DNA of 64,000 nucleotides from CAXXOK01 sp001604115. GTDB lineage: Bacteria > Bacillota > Clostridia > Christensenellales > Aristaeellaceae. A model generated the notes under the pieces. That model did no database searches, was not told where the DNA came from, and was given only the letters and a program-made list of their open reading frames with translations. A program made the translations under genes and the position numbers. Below, one piece after another: positions 8,663-18,400 of the stretch (positions are counted from its first letter, which is position 1; every line of letters starts with the position of its first letter). Where the stretch lies: NCBI GenBank assembly GCA_034928535.1, contig JAYFOV010000023.1, positions 1-64,000 on the forward strand, in the 5' to 3' direction.

Positions 8663-10180
8663 ATGACGGGCGATTACTCCGCGCCCATCCGTATGGTGTA
8701 CAGCCAGTGCGTAGATAGACTGATCGCCAATATCGCCCGGCATTTCCCCCACGCCGCACTGGATCAGGGCGGATCGTTTGATTGGGAAACCGCAAAGCTC
8801 GCTGAGTTGGGGCAGCTGCGGCGGGAGAATCTCCGTATCATTGCGGAGATGGTAGGCGACACATCCGGTATGACCGAAATCGCGCTGGAAAAGGCCATGA
8901 CCGATGCGCTGAAGCGTGGCGCACCTGACCTGCTGGCTGCTGTCAAGGCGGGGATGCTGGAAGCGGTTGCCCCGGTGGGAATGAGCGCGTCGATGCATGG
9001 AGTCTTGCGCTACTACAGCCTACAGGCTGCCGTCCAGACCAACCTGGTCAACACGGTCATGCTGACAGACAGTCTTAATGCCTACCGGCGCGTAGTAGCA
9101 CGGGTTGGCGCTACACAGGCAGCACTGCGCAATGTAGCCCAGGGCGTGCTCAACACTGCGACTGGCGAGGTCGTGACGGGCATCAGCAGCTTGCAAGCGG
9201 CTGTACGCGATGCGGTGCGGCAAATGGCGCAGGAGGGCATTGTCGGGTATGTGGACAAGGCGGGGCACAACTGGTCGCCGGATGCATACGTTGAGATGGA
9301 TATCCGCTCCACGGCAGGCAACGTTGCCCGTGAGGCGGTTTTCCAGCAGAACAAGGAGTATGGCGTCGACCTGGTGATTGTTCCGGTACATGCTATTGCC
9401 CGTCCGGGCTGCGCGCCGTATCAGGGCTGGGTCATCAGCATGAGCAACCAGGGCGGGTACACCACCGACGCAAGCGGGCACCGCGTACCAGTGCATCCCG
9501 TAAGGGCAACCAGCTTTGGAGAGCCTGCGGGGCTGTGGGGCATCAACTGCTCGCATCAACCCGACCCGTTCATACCAGGGTGGAGCGAGAGCGCGCGTCC
9601 TGTGGAAGCGGGTGAGGTGAATGCCCGGTATGAGCAGACCCAAAAACAGCGCTACCACGAACAGCAAGTGAAGAAGTGGAAGCGGTCTGCGGTTGCAGCC
9701 GACGCTTCCGGGGATACCGAGGCATTCAAGGCAGCCGCCGCCAAGGTCAAGGAGCAGCAGTCGGCGCTGAAAGCTTACTGCGAAAAGACAGGGCTTCCAT
9801 TTTCTAGTGACAGGACGCAGGTTTTCGGCTATAATAAGAGTGTCAGCGGGAAGGCAGTCGCGGCAGTCAGGAAACCGGCGACCGTGACCGCTGGCGGATC
9901 ACCTGTGGTTCTCGTGAAAAAGACCGACATTCATGGCGTGCCAAACAGCATCACGCAGGAAACGGTTAAGAAAGGCGGCATTAACCGCAATTTTTACGGC
10001 GCGGACGGCAAGCAGGAGAGGCAAATCAGCAATCACGACCACGGGAACGTCGTTGAAAGTAAGTTCGGTTTGCACGGTGAACACGGTCATGATTACGTGT
10101 GGGATGGCGAAACGCTTGTTGGCCGCCCTTCCCGAGAATTGACAGACACGGAAAGAAAGGAGAACGCCGATATTCTATGA
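8663..10180 (+). CDS. MuF-type minor head protein with toxin-like C-terminal domain
   Basis: 505 residues. Residues 1-330 match the phage minor capsid protein 2 / MuF group that follows the portal gene; conserved pieces are VPVHAIARPGCAPYQGW and WGINCSHQPDPFIPGW, with QTQKQRYHEQQVKKWKR just after. A linker of about 70 residues leads to a different C-terminal domain (about 410-505) with a His-rich core, SNHDHG and GEHGHDYVWDG. In many phages MuF proteins end in polymorphic-toxin or effector domains, carried into the capsid. The stop overlaps the start of a 74-residue gene that could be its partner or immunity protein. The toxin reading is inference; the exact fold is not recognised. Confidence 0.85.
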   Translation: MTGDYSAPIRMVYSQCVDRLIANIARHFPHAALDQGGSFDWETAKLAELGQLRRENLRIIAEMVGDTSGMTEIALEKAMTDALKRGAPDLLAAVKAGMLEAVAPVGMSASMHGVLRYYSLQAAVQTNLVNTVMLTDSLNAYRRVVARVGATQAALRNVAQGVLNTATGEVVTGISSLQAAVRDAVRQMAQEGIVGYVDKAGHNWSPDAYVEMDIRSTAGNVAREAVFQQNKEYGVDLVIVPVHAIARPGCAPYQGWVISMSNQGGYTTDASGHRVPVHPVRATSFGEPAGLWGINCSHQPDPFIPGWSESARPVEAGEVNARYEQTQKQRYHEQQVKKWKRSAVAADASGDTEAFKAAAAKVKEQQSALKAYCEKTGLPFSSDRTQVFGYNKSVSGKAVAAVRKPATVTAGGSPVVLVKKTDIHGVPNSITQETVKKGGINRNFYGADGKQERQISNHDHGNVVESKFGLHGEHGHDYVWDGETLVGRPSRELTDTERKENADIL

Positions 10181-10401
10181 ACGCACAAGATTTACAAGCC
10201 CTGATCGACTCGCTTACGCAGGACATCGAGTTTGAGTACGCGGGCAAGCCGGGCGCCATCTGCCCCTACAGCAGGCAGGATATCGCCGTTACCTTTGACG
10301 GCGTGCATAAACGCTACACTTCCAGCGCCGCCCTGATGCGTGACCCGATTTATTTGGGGGCGGCCTTGATGGACATCGCCTCGAAAATCCAACTTGACTA
10401 A
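10177..10401 (+). CDS. Small partner (possible immunity) protein of the MuF C-terminal domain
   Basis: 74 residues from ATG 10177, overlapping the MuF stop (ATGA). Pattern: a short helix, an FEYAGK strand pair, then SRQDIAVTFDG and a C-terminal helix. Small proteins of this plan are often found directly after MuF genes with the NHDHG/GEHGHD tail domain, which suggests a matched pair. A terminator follows at once, so the pair ends a transcription segment. Function unproven. Confidence 0.6.
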   Translation: MNAQDLQALIDSLTQDIEFEYAGKPGAICPYSRQDIAVTFDGVHKRYTSSAALMRDPIYLGAALMDIASKIQLD

Positions 10402-10430
10402 ACCGCCAAGCGTGAGCAAGGCGGTTTTTC
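10401..10430 (+). terminator. Intrinsic terminator after the MuF partner gene
   Basis: AACCGCC pairs with GGCGGTT around a 12-base loop, followed by TTTTT (10425-10429). The stem begins inside the stop codon of the preceding gene. Confidence 0.75.
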
Positions 10431-10452
10431 TATGTCTGAAAGGAGCGTGTGC

Positions 10453-10626
10453 ATGAAGCTGAAACTGAAAACCCCGCAGGGTGAAATGCAGCTGACCGTT
10501 ACGCAAGGTTTCGTCGGCACCGCCGAGGTCACGCCGGAGGGCGGCGTGCTGTTCAGTTTGTTCCCCATGGTGGACGATCCCCCGCCCGAGGAAGCCCAGG
10601 AAGCTACCGGGTTCGTCGGCGACTGA
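10453..10626 (+). CDS. Small phage protein between two terminators
   Basis: 57 residues from ATG 10453, preceded by AAAGGAG at 7 bases. Acidic, beta-rich start (KLKLKTPQGEMQLTVTQGFVG) and an acidic, Pro-rich end (VDDPPPEEAQEATG). No family recognised. It is isolated by terminators on both sides, a layout seen for accessory morons within structural operons. Confidence 0.5.
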   Translation: MKLKLKTPQGEMQLTVTQGFVGTAEVTPEGGVLFSLFPMVDDPPPEEAQEATGFVGD

Positions 10627-10636
10627 CAACGGAATC

Positions 10637-10666
10637 AAGCGCAAGCCTTCGGGCAGGCGCTTTTTT
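10637..10666 (+). terminator. Intrinsic terminator before the scaffold gene
   Basis: AAGCGC...GCC, a TTCG loop, GGC...GCGCTT and then TTTTTT (10661-10666); the stem has two internal mismatches. Confidence 0.75.
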
Positions 10667-10750
10667 CATGCCCACACGCGGGCTTTGTACGCGCGGAAAT
10701 ACACGGCGAAAGCCGGAATAGCTGACGAGCTTTGTACGGGAGGGTTGAAC

Positions 10751-11365
10751 ATGTTCAGATTTTCCCCCATTTTTTACCGCGACGAATGCGGTGCGCCCGC
10801 CGGTTCCCCCGTTCCTGCCCCAATCGCTAGTGCTCCTGCTGCCGGATCCCCCGCTTCGGCCGCCGACATTGCCGCCGCCGTGCTCAAGGCCGTTGGTGAG
10901 CGGACTACCCGCGCGGAAAACGGCGTGGTGAAATCCATGGCCACCGAGTACGGCATGACCGAGGAGCAGCTCAAGGCTGTACTGGACAAGCACAAAGCCG
11001 ATCAGGCTGCGAAGCTGCCCGAATCCGCACAGAAGCAGATCGAGGCCGCCACCGAGAAGGCGCATACCCTGCTGATCGCAGCCGAGGTGAAAACGCTTGG
11101 CGCGACGCTGGGGCTTGTTGATGCGGAAGCGGCGCTTGCGCTGCTCCACAAGGAAGAGCGCGACAAGATCAAGGTGGACGAAGCGGGTAACGTGACCGGC
11201 GTGAAGGAAGCCTTGGAAGCCCTGCAAAAAAGCAAGCCGTACCTGTTCGGCGCGCCCGGTAAACCCGTGGCGATGGCGCAACGGGTCAGCGGCGGAACTC
11301 CCGGTGCGCTGTCCGAGTTGGAGGAGCGTTTTTACGCTCGAAACCCGGAGTTGCGTCCGAAATAA
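10751..11365 (+). CDS. Capsid scaffolding protein
   Basis: 204 residues from ATG 10751 (GGGAGGG upstream; the frame is open further back without a ribosome site). Starts with a short head, then a Pro/Ala linker, then long helices (KSMATEYGMTEEQLKAVLDK, AATEKAHTLLIAAEVKTL). A helical, soluble, Ala/Glu/Lys-rich protein directly before the major capsid gene is the standard mark of a siphovirus scaffold, which templates procapsid assembly and leaves before maturation. Confidence 0.75.
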   Translation: MFRFSPIFYRDECGAPAGSPVPAPIASAPAAGSPASAADIAAAVLKAVGERTTRAENGVVKSMATEYGMTEEQLKAVLDKHKADQAAKLPESAQKQIEAATEKAHTLLIAAEVKTLGATLGLVDAEAALALLHKEERDKIKVDEAGNVTGVKEALEALQKSKPYLFGAPGKPVAMAQRVSGGTPGALSELEERFYARNPELRPK

Positions 11366-11384
11366 AGAAAGCGAGGTGCGCTAA

Positions 11385-12476
11385 ATGGCGCATGTGAGTC
11401 AGGAAGTCTACTCCCGCCTTGTGCTGGAAAAGCTGCGCAAGGAAACGGTGCTCAAGGATGGCACTGTGTTCAATAACGACTACGACGGTGAGCCCACCAG
11501 CGGCTCCGTGAAGGTGCCCACCCGTGATACCGAGGTAGCCGCGACGGATTATGACCGCGCAACTGGCCTTGCCCCCAGCACTGGCAATACTGCGTATGTG
11601 CCTATCCTGATCGACAAGGACAAGGCGGTCAACGAGATCATCGACGGGTACGACGCGCAGGCTGTGCCGGACGGCATCGTCGCCGAGCGGCTGGACAGCG
11701 CTGGCTATTCCATGGCGCTGGCCATGGATACTGACGGCGCGACCGCGCTGCTTGGAGCCGGCACGGTTGTAGGCCTGCCCGCACAGGACAAGGACACCAT
11801 TTACAGCGCGCTTGTGGCACAGCGCGTGGCGATGGACAAAGCCAACATCCCCTCTATGGGTCGCTACGCCCTTGTGACGCCCGACTACATTGGCCTGATC
11901 GTAACCTCGCCGCAGTTCACGCAGGCATCCAGCCTGGGTGATGAAGTGAAGCAGAACGGCGCGATCGGCCGCATAGCGGGCTTCAACGTGATCGAGTGGA
12001 ACGATACCACGGCCAACCTCGCCATGATCTGCGGGCATCCGCGCTTCGCCACCCGCGTGAATGCGTGGAAGGTGCCCGTGAACCTGAAGAGCCTGGACGG
12101 TGACGCAAACTTCATCGGCGCGAGCGCTGTGAAGGGGCGCATGGTGTACGCCCACAAGGTGCTGCGTTCCGCAGCCGTGCGCTGCGTGTACGCACCCACT
12201 GTGATGACGCTGGCCGCGACCGCTGCAGCCACCTTGGGCAAGACCATCCTCACCAAGACGGATGGCTCTGCCGCCACGAGCTGGGAGTACATCAAGAATC
12301 CCGCTTCGCGCGCGGTGTACGGCGCCACCTATGACGGCACTGCGCTCACCAGCGGCACCACCGAGATCGCCGTTACTGCCGGTGACGTGATCGAGGTTGC
12401 AGGCATCAAGGACAGCAAGGTCGTGTCCGTCGGCTACCATACGGTGGTGACCGCCGACATCGGCGTGGGCACCTGA
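11385..12476 (+). CDS. Major capsid protein
   Basis: 363 residues, ATG 11385 preceded by GCGAGGTGCG. The central part (RYALVTPDYIGLIVTSPQF, IAGFNVIEWNDTTANLAMI, GHPRFATRVN) is the typical coat-protein core of this family of Clostridia siphoviruses. From about residue 280 an added beta-rich domain (TLGKTILTKTDGSAATSWEY, DSKVVSVGYHTVVT) may be an Ig-like surface decoration. The position after the scaffold gene agrees. Overlaps the next start by 1 base. Confidence 0.88.
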   Translation: MAHVSQEVYSRLVLEKLRKETVLKDGTVFNNDYDGEPTSGSVKVPTRDTEVAATDYDRATGLAPSTGNTAYVPILIDKDKAVNEIIDGYDAQAVPDGIVAERLDSAGYSMALAMDTDGATALLGAGTVVGLPAQDKDTIYSALVAQRVAMDKANIPSMGRYALVTPDYIGLIVTSPQFTQASSLGDEVKQNGAIGRIAGFNVIEWNDTTANLAMICGHPRFATRVNAWKVPVNLKSLDGDANFIGASAVKGRMVYAHKVLRSAAVRCVYAPTVMTLAATAAATLGKTILTKTDGSAATSWEYIKNPASRAVYGATYDGTALTSGTTEIAVTAGDVIEVAGIKDSKVVSVGYHTVVTADIGVGT

Positions 12477-12832
12477 TGTACCTGACGGCAGAACAATACC
12501 AGACCTATACCGGCGAAGCGGCACCGACCGACTTTGACGCTTGCCTGGACATGGCCGAAAGCCTTGTTGATATGCACACGCTGGACTTTTACGCGCAGGT
12601 GAGCGTTTCGGCGCTCCCTGCACGGGTCCAGAAGCAGCTGCAACGCGCGGTAGCCTATCAGGTACAGGCCATCAGCCAAATGGGCGGAATCGCCGGCATG
12701 ACGGAACCGCAGGTGCAAAGCGCGAGCGTCGGGAAGGTGAGCTACTCTATAGCCACCCAACCGGCGCTCTGCGCCCCGGCAGCGCAGTGCATTCCGTTCT
12801 TGAACGCATTTGCAAGGGGGTACGAAGGATGA
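12476..12832 (+). CDS. Head-tail connector (gp6/gp15-like adaptor)
   Basis: 118 residues, helical. MYLTAEQYQTYTGEA and the helix VQKQLQRAVAYQVQAISQMG match the short all-alpha adaptors that bind under the portal ring (HK97 gp6 / SPP1 gp15 type). First gene after the capsid gene, as expected, and overlapping the next gene by 4 bases. Confidence 0.75.
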   Translation: MYLTAEQYQTYTGEAAPTDFDACLDMAESLVDMHTLDFYAQVSVSALPARVQKQLQRAVAYQVQAISQMGGIAGMTEPQVQSASVGKVSYSIATQPALCAPAAQCIPFLNAFARGYEG

Positions 12833-13161
12833 TCCCCATCCCTGTTTCCATGCTGATCCACACGGCTACGCTGCAGACGGCGGCAAACGACCGTGACCAG
12901 AACCGCACCTATACGACTGTCGCGGCGCTCTCCCGCGTGCGCGTGGAACCGTCCAACAAGCAAATCCTGACCGACACAGGCGCACAGAAACAGCTATCCG
13001 CGATACTGTTTTATGATGTGCGCAACAGCGCTCCGGAGGGCACTACCTTCGCGGTCGGACAGTATGTGCTGTGGAATGGCGCGGAGTACCGAATCGAAAC
13101 GGTGGAGCTGCTACTGGACAAGCGCAAGCCGCACCACTACGAGGTGGGGCTGAGTGGCTAA
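12829..13161 (+). CDS. Minor capsid / head closure protein (Minor_capsid_1-like)
   Basis: 110 residues from ATG 12829 (overlaps the previous stop; GAAGGATG upstream). Beta-rich small protein with SMLIHTATLQTAAN, GQYVLWNGAEYRIETVELL and a closing HHYEVGLSG, the pattern of the first of three conserved minor capsid genes in lactococcal/clostridial siphoviruses, equivalent in place to head closure proteins such as SPP1 gp16. Confidence 0.7.
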   Translation: MIPIPVSMLIHTATLQTAANDRDQNRTYTTVAALSRVRVEPSNKQILTDTGAQKQLSAILFYDVRNSAPEGTTFAVGQYVLWNGAEYRIETVELLLDKRKPHHYEVGLSG

Positions 13162-13495
13162 AATCCGTGTGGAGGTTAACACAAGCGAGGTTATCAAAGG
13201 TATCCGCAACAGATGGGGTGCGGGGCTGTACAAGCTGTGTGCGGTGATCCGGGATGACTGTAACCGCTACGTGAGGATCGACAAGGGTACTCTGCGCAAA
13301 AGCAGCTACTCTGCATCCCAACCTGATAAGGGTTTGATCGTCTGGAGTACGCCCTACGCCAGACGTGTGTACTACACCGGAACGCCGCGCAAGGCTAAAA
13401 ACGCACTGGCCAGTCTGCAGTGGTGCGAAAAGGCCAAAGCCGCGCACCTTAAAAAGTGGCGCAAAATGGCCGCGCAGATGACAGGGGGGAAGTAA
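13154..13495 (+). CDS. Minor capsid protein (Minor_capsid_2-like, gp10-like)
   Basis: 113 residues from GTG 13154, overlapping the previous gene by 8 bases. The core (LYKLCAVIRDDCNRYVRIDK, GTLRKSSY) is the conserved motif of Minor_capsid_2 / HK97 gp10-like head-tail joining proteins. Lys-rich end. Acts at the neck between connector and tail. Confidence 0.75.
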   Translation: MAKIRVEVNTSEVIKGIRNRWGAGLYKLCAVIRDDCNRYVRIDKGTLRKSSYSASQPDKGLIVWSTPYARRVYYTGTPRKAKNALASLQWCEKAKAAHLKKWRKMAAQMTGGK

Positions 13496-13882
13496 ATGAG
13501 CATCCAGCAGCAAATCATGGACGCGGTTGCCGCGCTGGTGGACGCTATGCACAACTACGCAAACGTTGTGTATGGCACCCTGCCAGACGCGAACGGCCTA
13601 TGCCTGGCTGCATCGACCGGGGCGCTGGATGCTGCGACATTGGCGCACGGCGGCCAGTATAGCCTGCAGGTCGTGCTCAATGGCAAGCACACAAATCAGC
13701 GCACCGTGTATGATGCCCTGTGCCTGATCCATGAGAATCTGAACAAGATTGCATCCTACCCGTCCGGGGCGGGCTGGTCGGTATGCAGCATCCAAACCAA
13801 TGGAGCTCCGGGGTACATCGACCGTGATGAATCACAGTGGTTGTATGGATCCAGTTTAACCATTGGCTACATTATCGACTAA
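13496..13882 (+). CDS. Minor capsid protein / tail terminator (Minor_capsid_3-like)
   Basis: 128 residues, starting with the base after the previous stop. Conserved LNGKHTNQRTVYDALCLIHE and DRDESQWLYGSSLTIGYIID are typical of the third minor capsid family, in the position of tail terminator proteins that cap the tail tube before it joins the head. Confidence 0.72.
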   Translation: MSIQQQIMDAVAALVDAMHNYANVVYGTLPDANGLCLAASTGALDAATLAHGGQYSLQVVLNGKHTNQRTVYDALCLIHENLNKIASYPSGAGWSVCSIQTNGAPGYIDRDESQWLYGSSLTIGYIID

Positions 13883-13894
13883 GGAGGGCACACC

Positions 13895-14383
13895 ATGTCC
13901 GAAATCAAGGTAACCCGTCCACTGTTGCAGCAGTACTACGGCACCGGCAGCACGCCGACGTACGCTTACATCAATCGAGGATTTCTCAAACTTTCCGAGG
14001 AAAACAGCCCGCAGATTGACAAAACCGTCTTTGTAGGCGATATCAACACTTCCCCCACCGTCACCGGGTACGAAAACAAATGGGGGTATGAGGCGCAGTA
14101 TATCAGCGGCAATGAGATCATTGACGATCTGGTGCAGATTGCGCGCGAGCAGCTCACCGGCGACGATTGCGAGCGCTGGCTGGTGGATGTCGATCTGTCC
14201 CAGCCCGTGTCTGGCACACCGGGCAGCTACTACGCACGCCGCGCCAAAATCGCGGTCGAAGCTACGCCCCCGGCGGGTGACCCCAAGACCATCACGAAGC
14301 TGTCTGGCAACTTCCACCAGATCGGCGACTTGACCATCGGCACGTTTGCGGTGGAAACCAAGACGTTCACGGCGGACGCTTAA
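13895..14383 (+). CDS. Major tail (tube) protein
   Basis: 162 residues, AGGAGG upstream. Beta-rich, with SPTVTGYENKWGYEAQYISG, then YYARRAKIAVEATPPAGDPK and LSGNFHQIGDLTIGTF at the end, the pattern of tail tube subunits in this phage group. Stacked hexameric rings form the tail. A GC hairpin follows, which may raise the mRNA level of this abundant protein. Confidence 0.82.
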   Translation: MSEIKVTRPLLQQYYGTGSTPTYAYINRGFLKLSEENSPQIDKTVFVGDINTSPTVTGYENKWGYEAQYISGNEIIDDLVQIAREQLTGDDCERWLVDVDLSQPVSGTPGSYYARRAKIAVEATPPAGDPKTITKLSGNFHQIGDLTIGTFAVETKTFTADA

Positions 14384-14398
14384 ATCCAGGACAATACC

Positions 14399-14429
14399 GG
14401 GGCGCGGCTAATAACCGCGCCCCTTGCTT
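14399..14429 (+). terminator. Strong hairpin after the tail tube gene (partial terminator)
   Basis: GGGGCGCGG pairs with CCGCGCCCC around CTAATAA, followed by the weak tract TTGCTT. Probably a leaky terminator or an mRNA 3-prime protecting stem, as the tail genes downstream must still be read. Confidence 0.55.
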
Positions 14430-14443
14430 AGGAGGAACATGTT

Positions 14444-14806
14444 ATGGCCATCTTGCCCAAGAAGAAGCAAACCATTGAGCTTGACGGGAAGCTGTATACC
14501 ATGCGCATGACGTATGTGGATGCAGTCGCCGCTGCTGCGGCTTTGTACCAGCGGTATGCGCGCTACGCGGAGGAACAGCCTACCGTGAGCGGAGATTTCA
14601 CCACAGCCGAGAAGGTACAGCAGGCGCTCGACCTTAAGGCCGCAGTCGATGATGCCAAGGCGCTGATCCCGGCTGTGATCGGCTGCACGCCGGAAGAGCT
14701 TAACGATGGCGCGCCTGTGGACGCGGAGCTTGCTTTTGAATACCTGCGGATTATTGTTGGCGAGTGCGCCGAGGGGCAAAAGGCAGTGATCGCCGGTGCG
14801 GACTGA
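14444..14806 (+). CDS. Tail assembly chaperone
   Basis: 120 residues, AGGAGGAACATGTT upstream. Small helical protein starting KKKQTIELDGKLYTMRMTYV, located between tail tube and tape measure genes, the invariable place of tail assembly chaperones that coat the tape measure during assembly. Overlaps the next gene by 11 bases in a different frame. Confidence 0.72.
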   Translation: MAILPKKKQTIELDGKLYTMRMTYVDAVAAAAALYQRYARYAEEQPTVSGDFTTAEKVQQALDLKAAVDDAKALIPAVIGCTPEELNDGAPVDAELAFEYLRIIVGECAEGQKAVIAGAD

Positions 14807-15407
14807 TTTCTCGCTGAGCAGGCGCATTGACCGCATTCTTGTGCGCACTGTGACCGGTGCGGACGGATGCGAATACGATATCGACCCGTGTTATCGTACG
14901 GTATTGGCGTGTTTACGCGTCATTTCCGACCCGGAGTATACGCAGGCCGATAGATATCTGTATCTCGCAACCCGCTTTTTCTGCGGCAGCCCGCCACCTG
15001 ATATCGGAGCGGCCTTTATCGGATTCGTGTCCGGCGGGGATCAGCAATCGGATAACGCTGATCCTGTAATGGATTTTGAGTTTGACGCAGAGGCGATATA
15101 CGCATCGTTTTTGCAGCAGTACGGTATCGACCTGCTGAGCAGCGATATGCACTGGGTGGTATTCCGGGCATTATTGGCTGGGATCAACGAGGACACCCCA
15201 TTCGGGCGACGTATCAAGGTGCGCACCATGGATGAAAGCGATTTGACTGCCAAGGGCAAGGCGCAATTGCGCAAGCTCCGCGACATGTGGGCAATCGAAC
15301 CAAAAGAGAGCCAGTCCGACCGGGACATGCAGGCGGAACTGGCCGCTGCGCTTGAACGCGGGGACGATCCACAACCGATCATTGCAAAGTATCAAAAGGG
15401 GGTGTAA
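14796..15407 (+). CDS. Bacteriophage Gp15-family protein (second tail chaperone position)
   Basis: 203 residues from GTG 14796. FEFDAEAIYASFLQQYGIDLL and DMHWVVFRALLAGINEDTPF are the hallmark of the phage Gp15 family, always placed before the tape measure gene. C-terminal charged helix (ESQSDRDMQAELAAALERGD). The overlap with the 14444 gene recalls the G/GT pair, but the upstream frame is closed at 14787 and no slippery site is seen, so an independent start is more likely. Confidence 0.82.
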   Translation: MRTDFSLSRRIDRILVRTVTGADGCEYDIDPCYRTVLACLRVISDPEYTQADRYLYLATRFFCGSPPPDIGAAFIGFVSGGDQQSDNADPVMDFEFDAEAIYASFLQQYGIDLLSSDMHWVVFRALLAGINEDTPFGRRIKVRTMDESDLTAKGKAQLRKLRDMWAIEPKESQSDRDMQAELAAALERGDDPQPIIAKYQKGV

Positions 15408-15410
15408 CCA

Positions 15411-18400
15411 ATGGCAGCGGATAGCCGCGTTGTATTTCAAACGGAATTGGACGAAAGCGGCGTGCGCGGGGGATTGCAGCGGCTTGGCGGCACCCTAAGC
15501 GGAGCCGCCGCCGCAGCCGGAGCCGCGATTGTAGGCGTTGCCGTCGGCCTTGGTGCTCTTGCCAAACAGGGCGTTGCTTACAACTCGCAAATGGAGCAAT
15601 ATACCACCAGCTTTGCAACGATGCTTGGCAGCACGGAGGCTGCACAGGCCAAGCTGGAAGAACTCAAAGAGTACGCGGCCAAAACGCCGTTTGAATTTCC
15701 GGGACTTGCGCAGGCTACACAAACCCTTCTGGCGTTTGGCATAGAAGAAGGCAAGGCAAGCGACGCGCTCAAAATGATCGGCGATATCTCCCAGGGCAGC
15801 CAAGAGAAGTTGAATGGTCTGTCTCTTGTTTTTGGACAGGTTGCATCTACCGGCAAATTGATGGGGCAAGACTTGCTCCAGATGATCAACCAAGGTTTTA
15901 ACCCCCTCACGATCATTGCGGATAAGACCGGCGCATCCGTTGGCGACCTGAAAGCCGTCATGAGCGGCGACAAAACCAGCAAGGAATTCCAAAAGCTTAC
16001 CAAGGACGCTCAGGCGGAAGTCAAGAAGTTGGGCGACGGCGCCAGCGACAGCGCAAAAATGCTGGCGCAGATCGGTGCTGACGGGATGATATCCGCCGAC
16101 ATGGTCACCAAGGCTATGGAGATTGCAACCAGTGAGGGCGGGCTCTTCTATGGCGCGATGGACAAACAGAGCCAGACGTTTGCTGGTCGGATGAGCACAC
16201 TTTCCGACACGTATACGGCGCTGCTTGGAGAGGTAACGACCGGGCTTACCGATCAGCTTGCCAACACGGCTTTGCCTATCGCAAGCGGGTATATGGATAC
16301 GCTGGGTGCAGCGTTCCGCAGCGGGGGCATGAACGGGCTGGTTAGGGCGTTTGGCGGCGTGATCGGTGACTTGACAAGCCGTGGCGCTGAATACGCGCCC
16401 AAGATCGTACAGATGGCGACGCAAATCATTGTGTCATTCGCTGGCGGGATCAAGCGGAGTGCGCCTACAATCGCGAAGGGGCTTGCTGATGCGCTCAAGT
16501 CTGGGGCGCTTGGCATGCTTGATGCTCTGCCGGACATGCTGGATACGCTGCTAACAATTGCTTTGGAAATGGTGTCTGGGCTGGCCGACGCTGTTCCGGA
16601 CATCCTGCCTGCTCTTATCGACACCGTTTTTGACGCAATCACCACGCTGCTCACCAACGTGCCAAAGCTCCTGATGATCGGTGTTAAAATGGCCGCCGCG
16701 CTTGTCATTGGCATAACGCGCGGGGTCGCGTCGCTTATCGGCGGAATTGGCAGCATGTTTGAGAGCCTGTTTAGCGGCGTGCAGATTGATGCGCAGGAGG
16801 TGCAGGAATACGTAGACCGCAAGACAAGCGGCTACGTAACAGCTTACACCAACGCCAAAAAGAAGCTGGACGAGCTAAAGGGTGGCATTGACGAGGGCGT
16901 AACCCTGACCGATGACAATTACAATAAAGCGCTGCTACTGCTCGCGGAACTTGACCGCATGGGCAAGCCCAGCGACTTAAGCGCAGGCGATCTTGCCCAG
17001 TACAAGTCCATCGTGGCTGAAATCTCCGCTCTTTGGCCGGGATTGGAAAAGTATATCGGAAAAAACGGGCTGTTCAAAGAGGACACGGACGCGATCCGCT
17101 TGCACATTCAGGCGTTGTATGATGACGCAATGGCGACCCTGCTTGTGCAAAAAGCGACCGAAGCGCGACTGGTGGCCATGGACGCGCAGGATGCGTATAA
17201 CAAACAGGTCATGGCCGTGCGCGAGCAGAAAGAGGCACTTGACGCACTGCTCAAGTCGCAGCAGGCGCTCGCCGAATTCAACGCCAATTATGAGCAGTTC
17301 AACATTTTCGACCTGAGCGACGACGAAGCAATCCAGAAGGCAACAACGACGCTTCAAGCGTTTGTGACCGCCGGTGGGACAGTCGAGGACGTGAAAACGG
17401 CGCTCGCGTCGCTCGGATTGTCCGAGAACGCGCTTGATCTCACGTCCTACGAGGATGCTGACGAGGTGATGCTTGCGGTTGACGCTGCGGCAAAGACGCT
17501 CAGCGAAAACATGCCTACAAAGATTGCGGCGGTACAGGCGGCAATCGACACGCTCACGGTCGGAGGAACCCTCCCAAGCGGGGCAGAAGTCCCCGCGCTT
17601 GCCGCCGTGCGGGATCAAGCAACGGAAGCGCAGGGCATCGTGACCGATCTGGATGCAAAGATTCAAGCGTTGTATGCAACCGGCGAAGAATCCGCCCCTG
17701 TAACCAAAACGCGGGCAATGAAACAATCCGTCGACACGGACGTTGCCGACACGGGAACTGCGCTGGACACTGCAACCACCACTCTCAAGCAAAAGGCCGA
17801 GGCGGTGCGCGATAGCGTCGAGAGCGGGCTTGCCGGCGGCGAGGAAGGTACCGCGTGGGCATCTGATTATGGCGTTGGTGTCGTGGGTGCGCTCGGCGCT
17901 GGACTGTCCGACCCGGACGATGTCGCCGGCTCCGCAGCAGCCGCCCTGCACGAATCGACCACAGGCGCGCTGACCAACGACGGTGATACATCTGCGGAGA
18001 GATCGCACGGAACGGCCATGGCCGGCGCTATCGCAAGCGGCATCAGCAACGATTCCCGCCCGGTGACTGCGTCCAGAGCCAAAGTACAGGCCGCCATTGC
18101 GGCGGGCGGGGCTGCCGCAAGCGGGGCAACAAGCATCGGCAGGCAGATCGCCAACGGGATCGCAAGCGGATTGCAGGGGCAACAGGCGTATCTTAATAGC
18201 GTAATGCGCCAGCTTGTGCAATCCCTCCTGCGCGCGGCACAGCATGCCGCCGGGATACGCTCTCCCTCCACGCTGTTCCGGGATGCGATCGGCGCGAATC
18301 TGGCGCTTGGTGTGGGCGTTGGTTTCGACGCTGCTTTTGCGGGAGTGTCAAGCGGGATCGCGCGAAACATCGCATCCAGTGCAGCCGCAGGAATGCAGGC

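Noticed and set aside
14780..14810. Programmed frameshift joining the two tail chaperone genes
   Set aside because: The downstream frame is closed by TGA at 14787, there is no X-XXY-YYZ slippery run, and the second gene has its own GTG and Gp15-family start.
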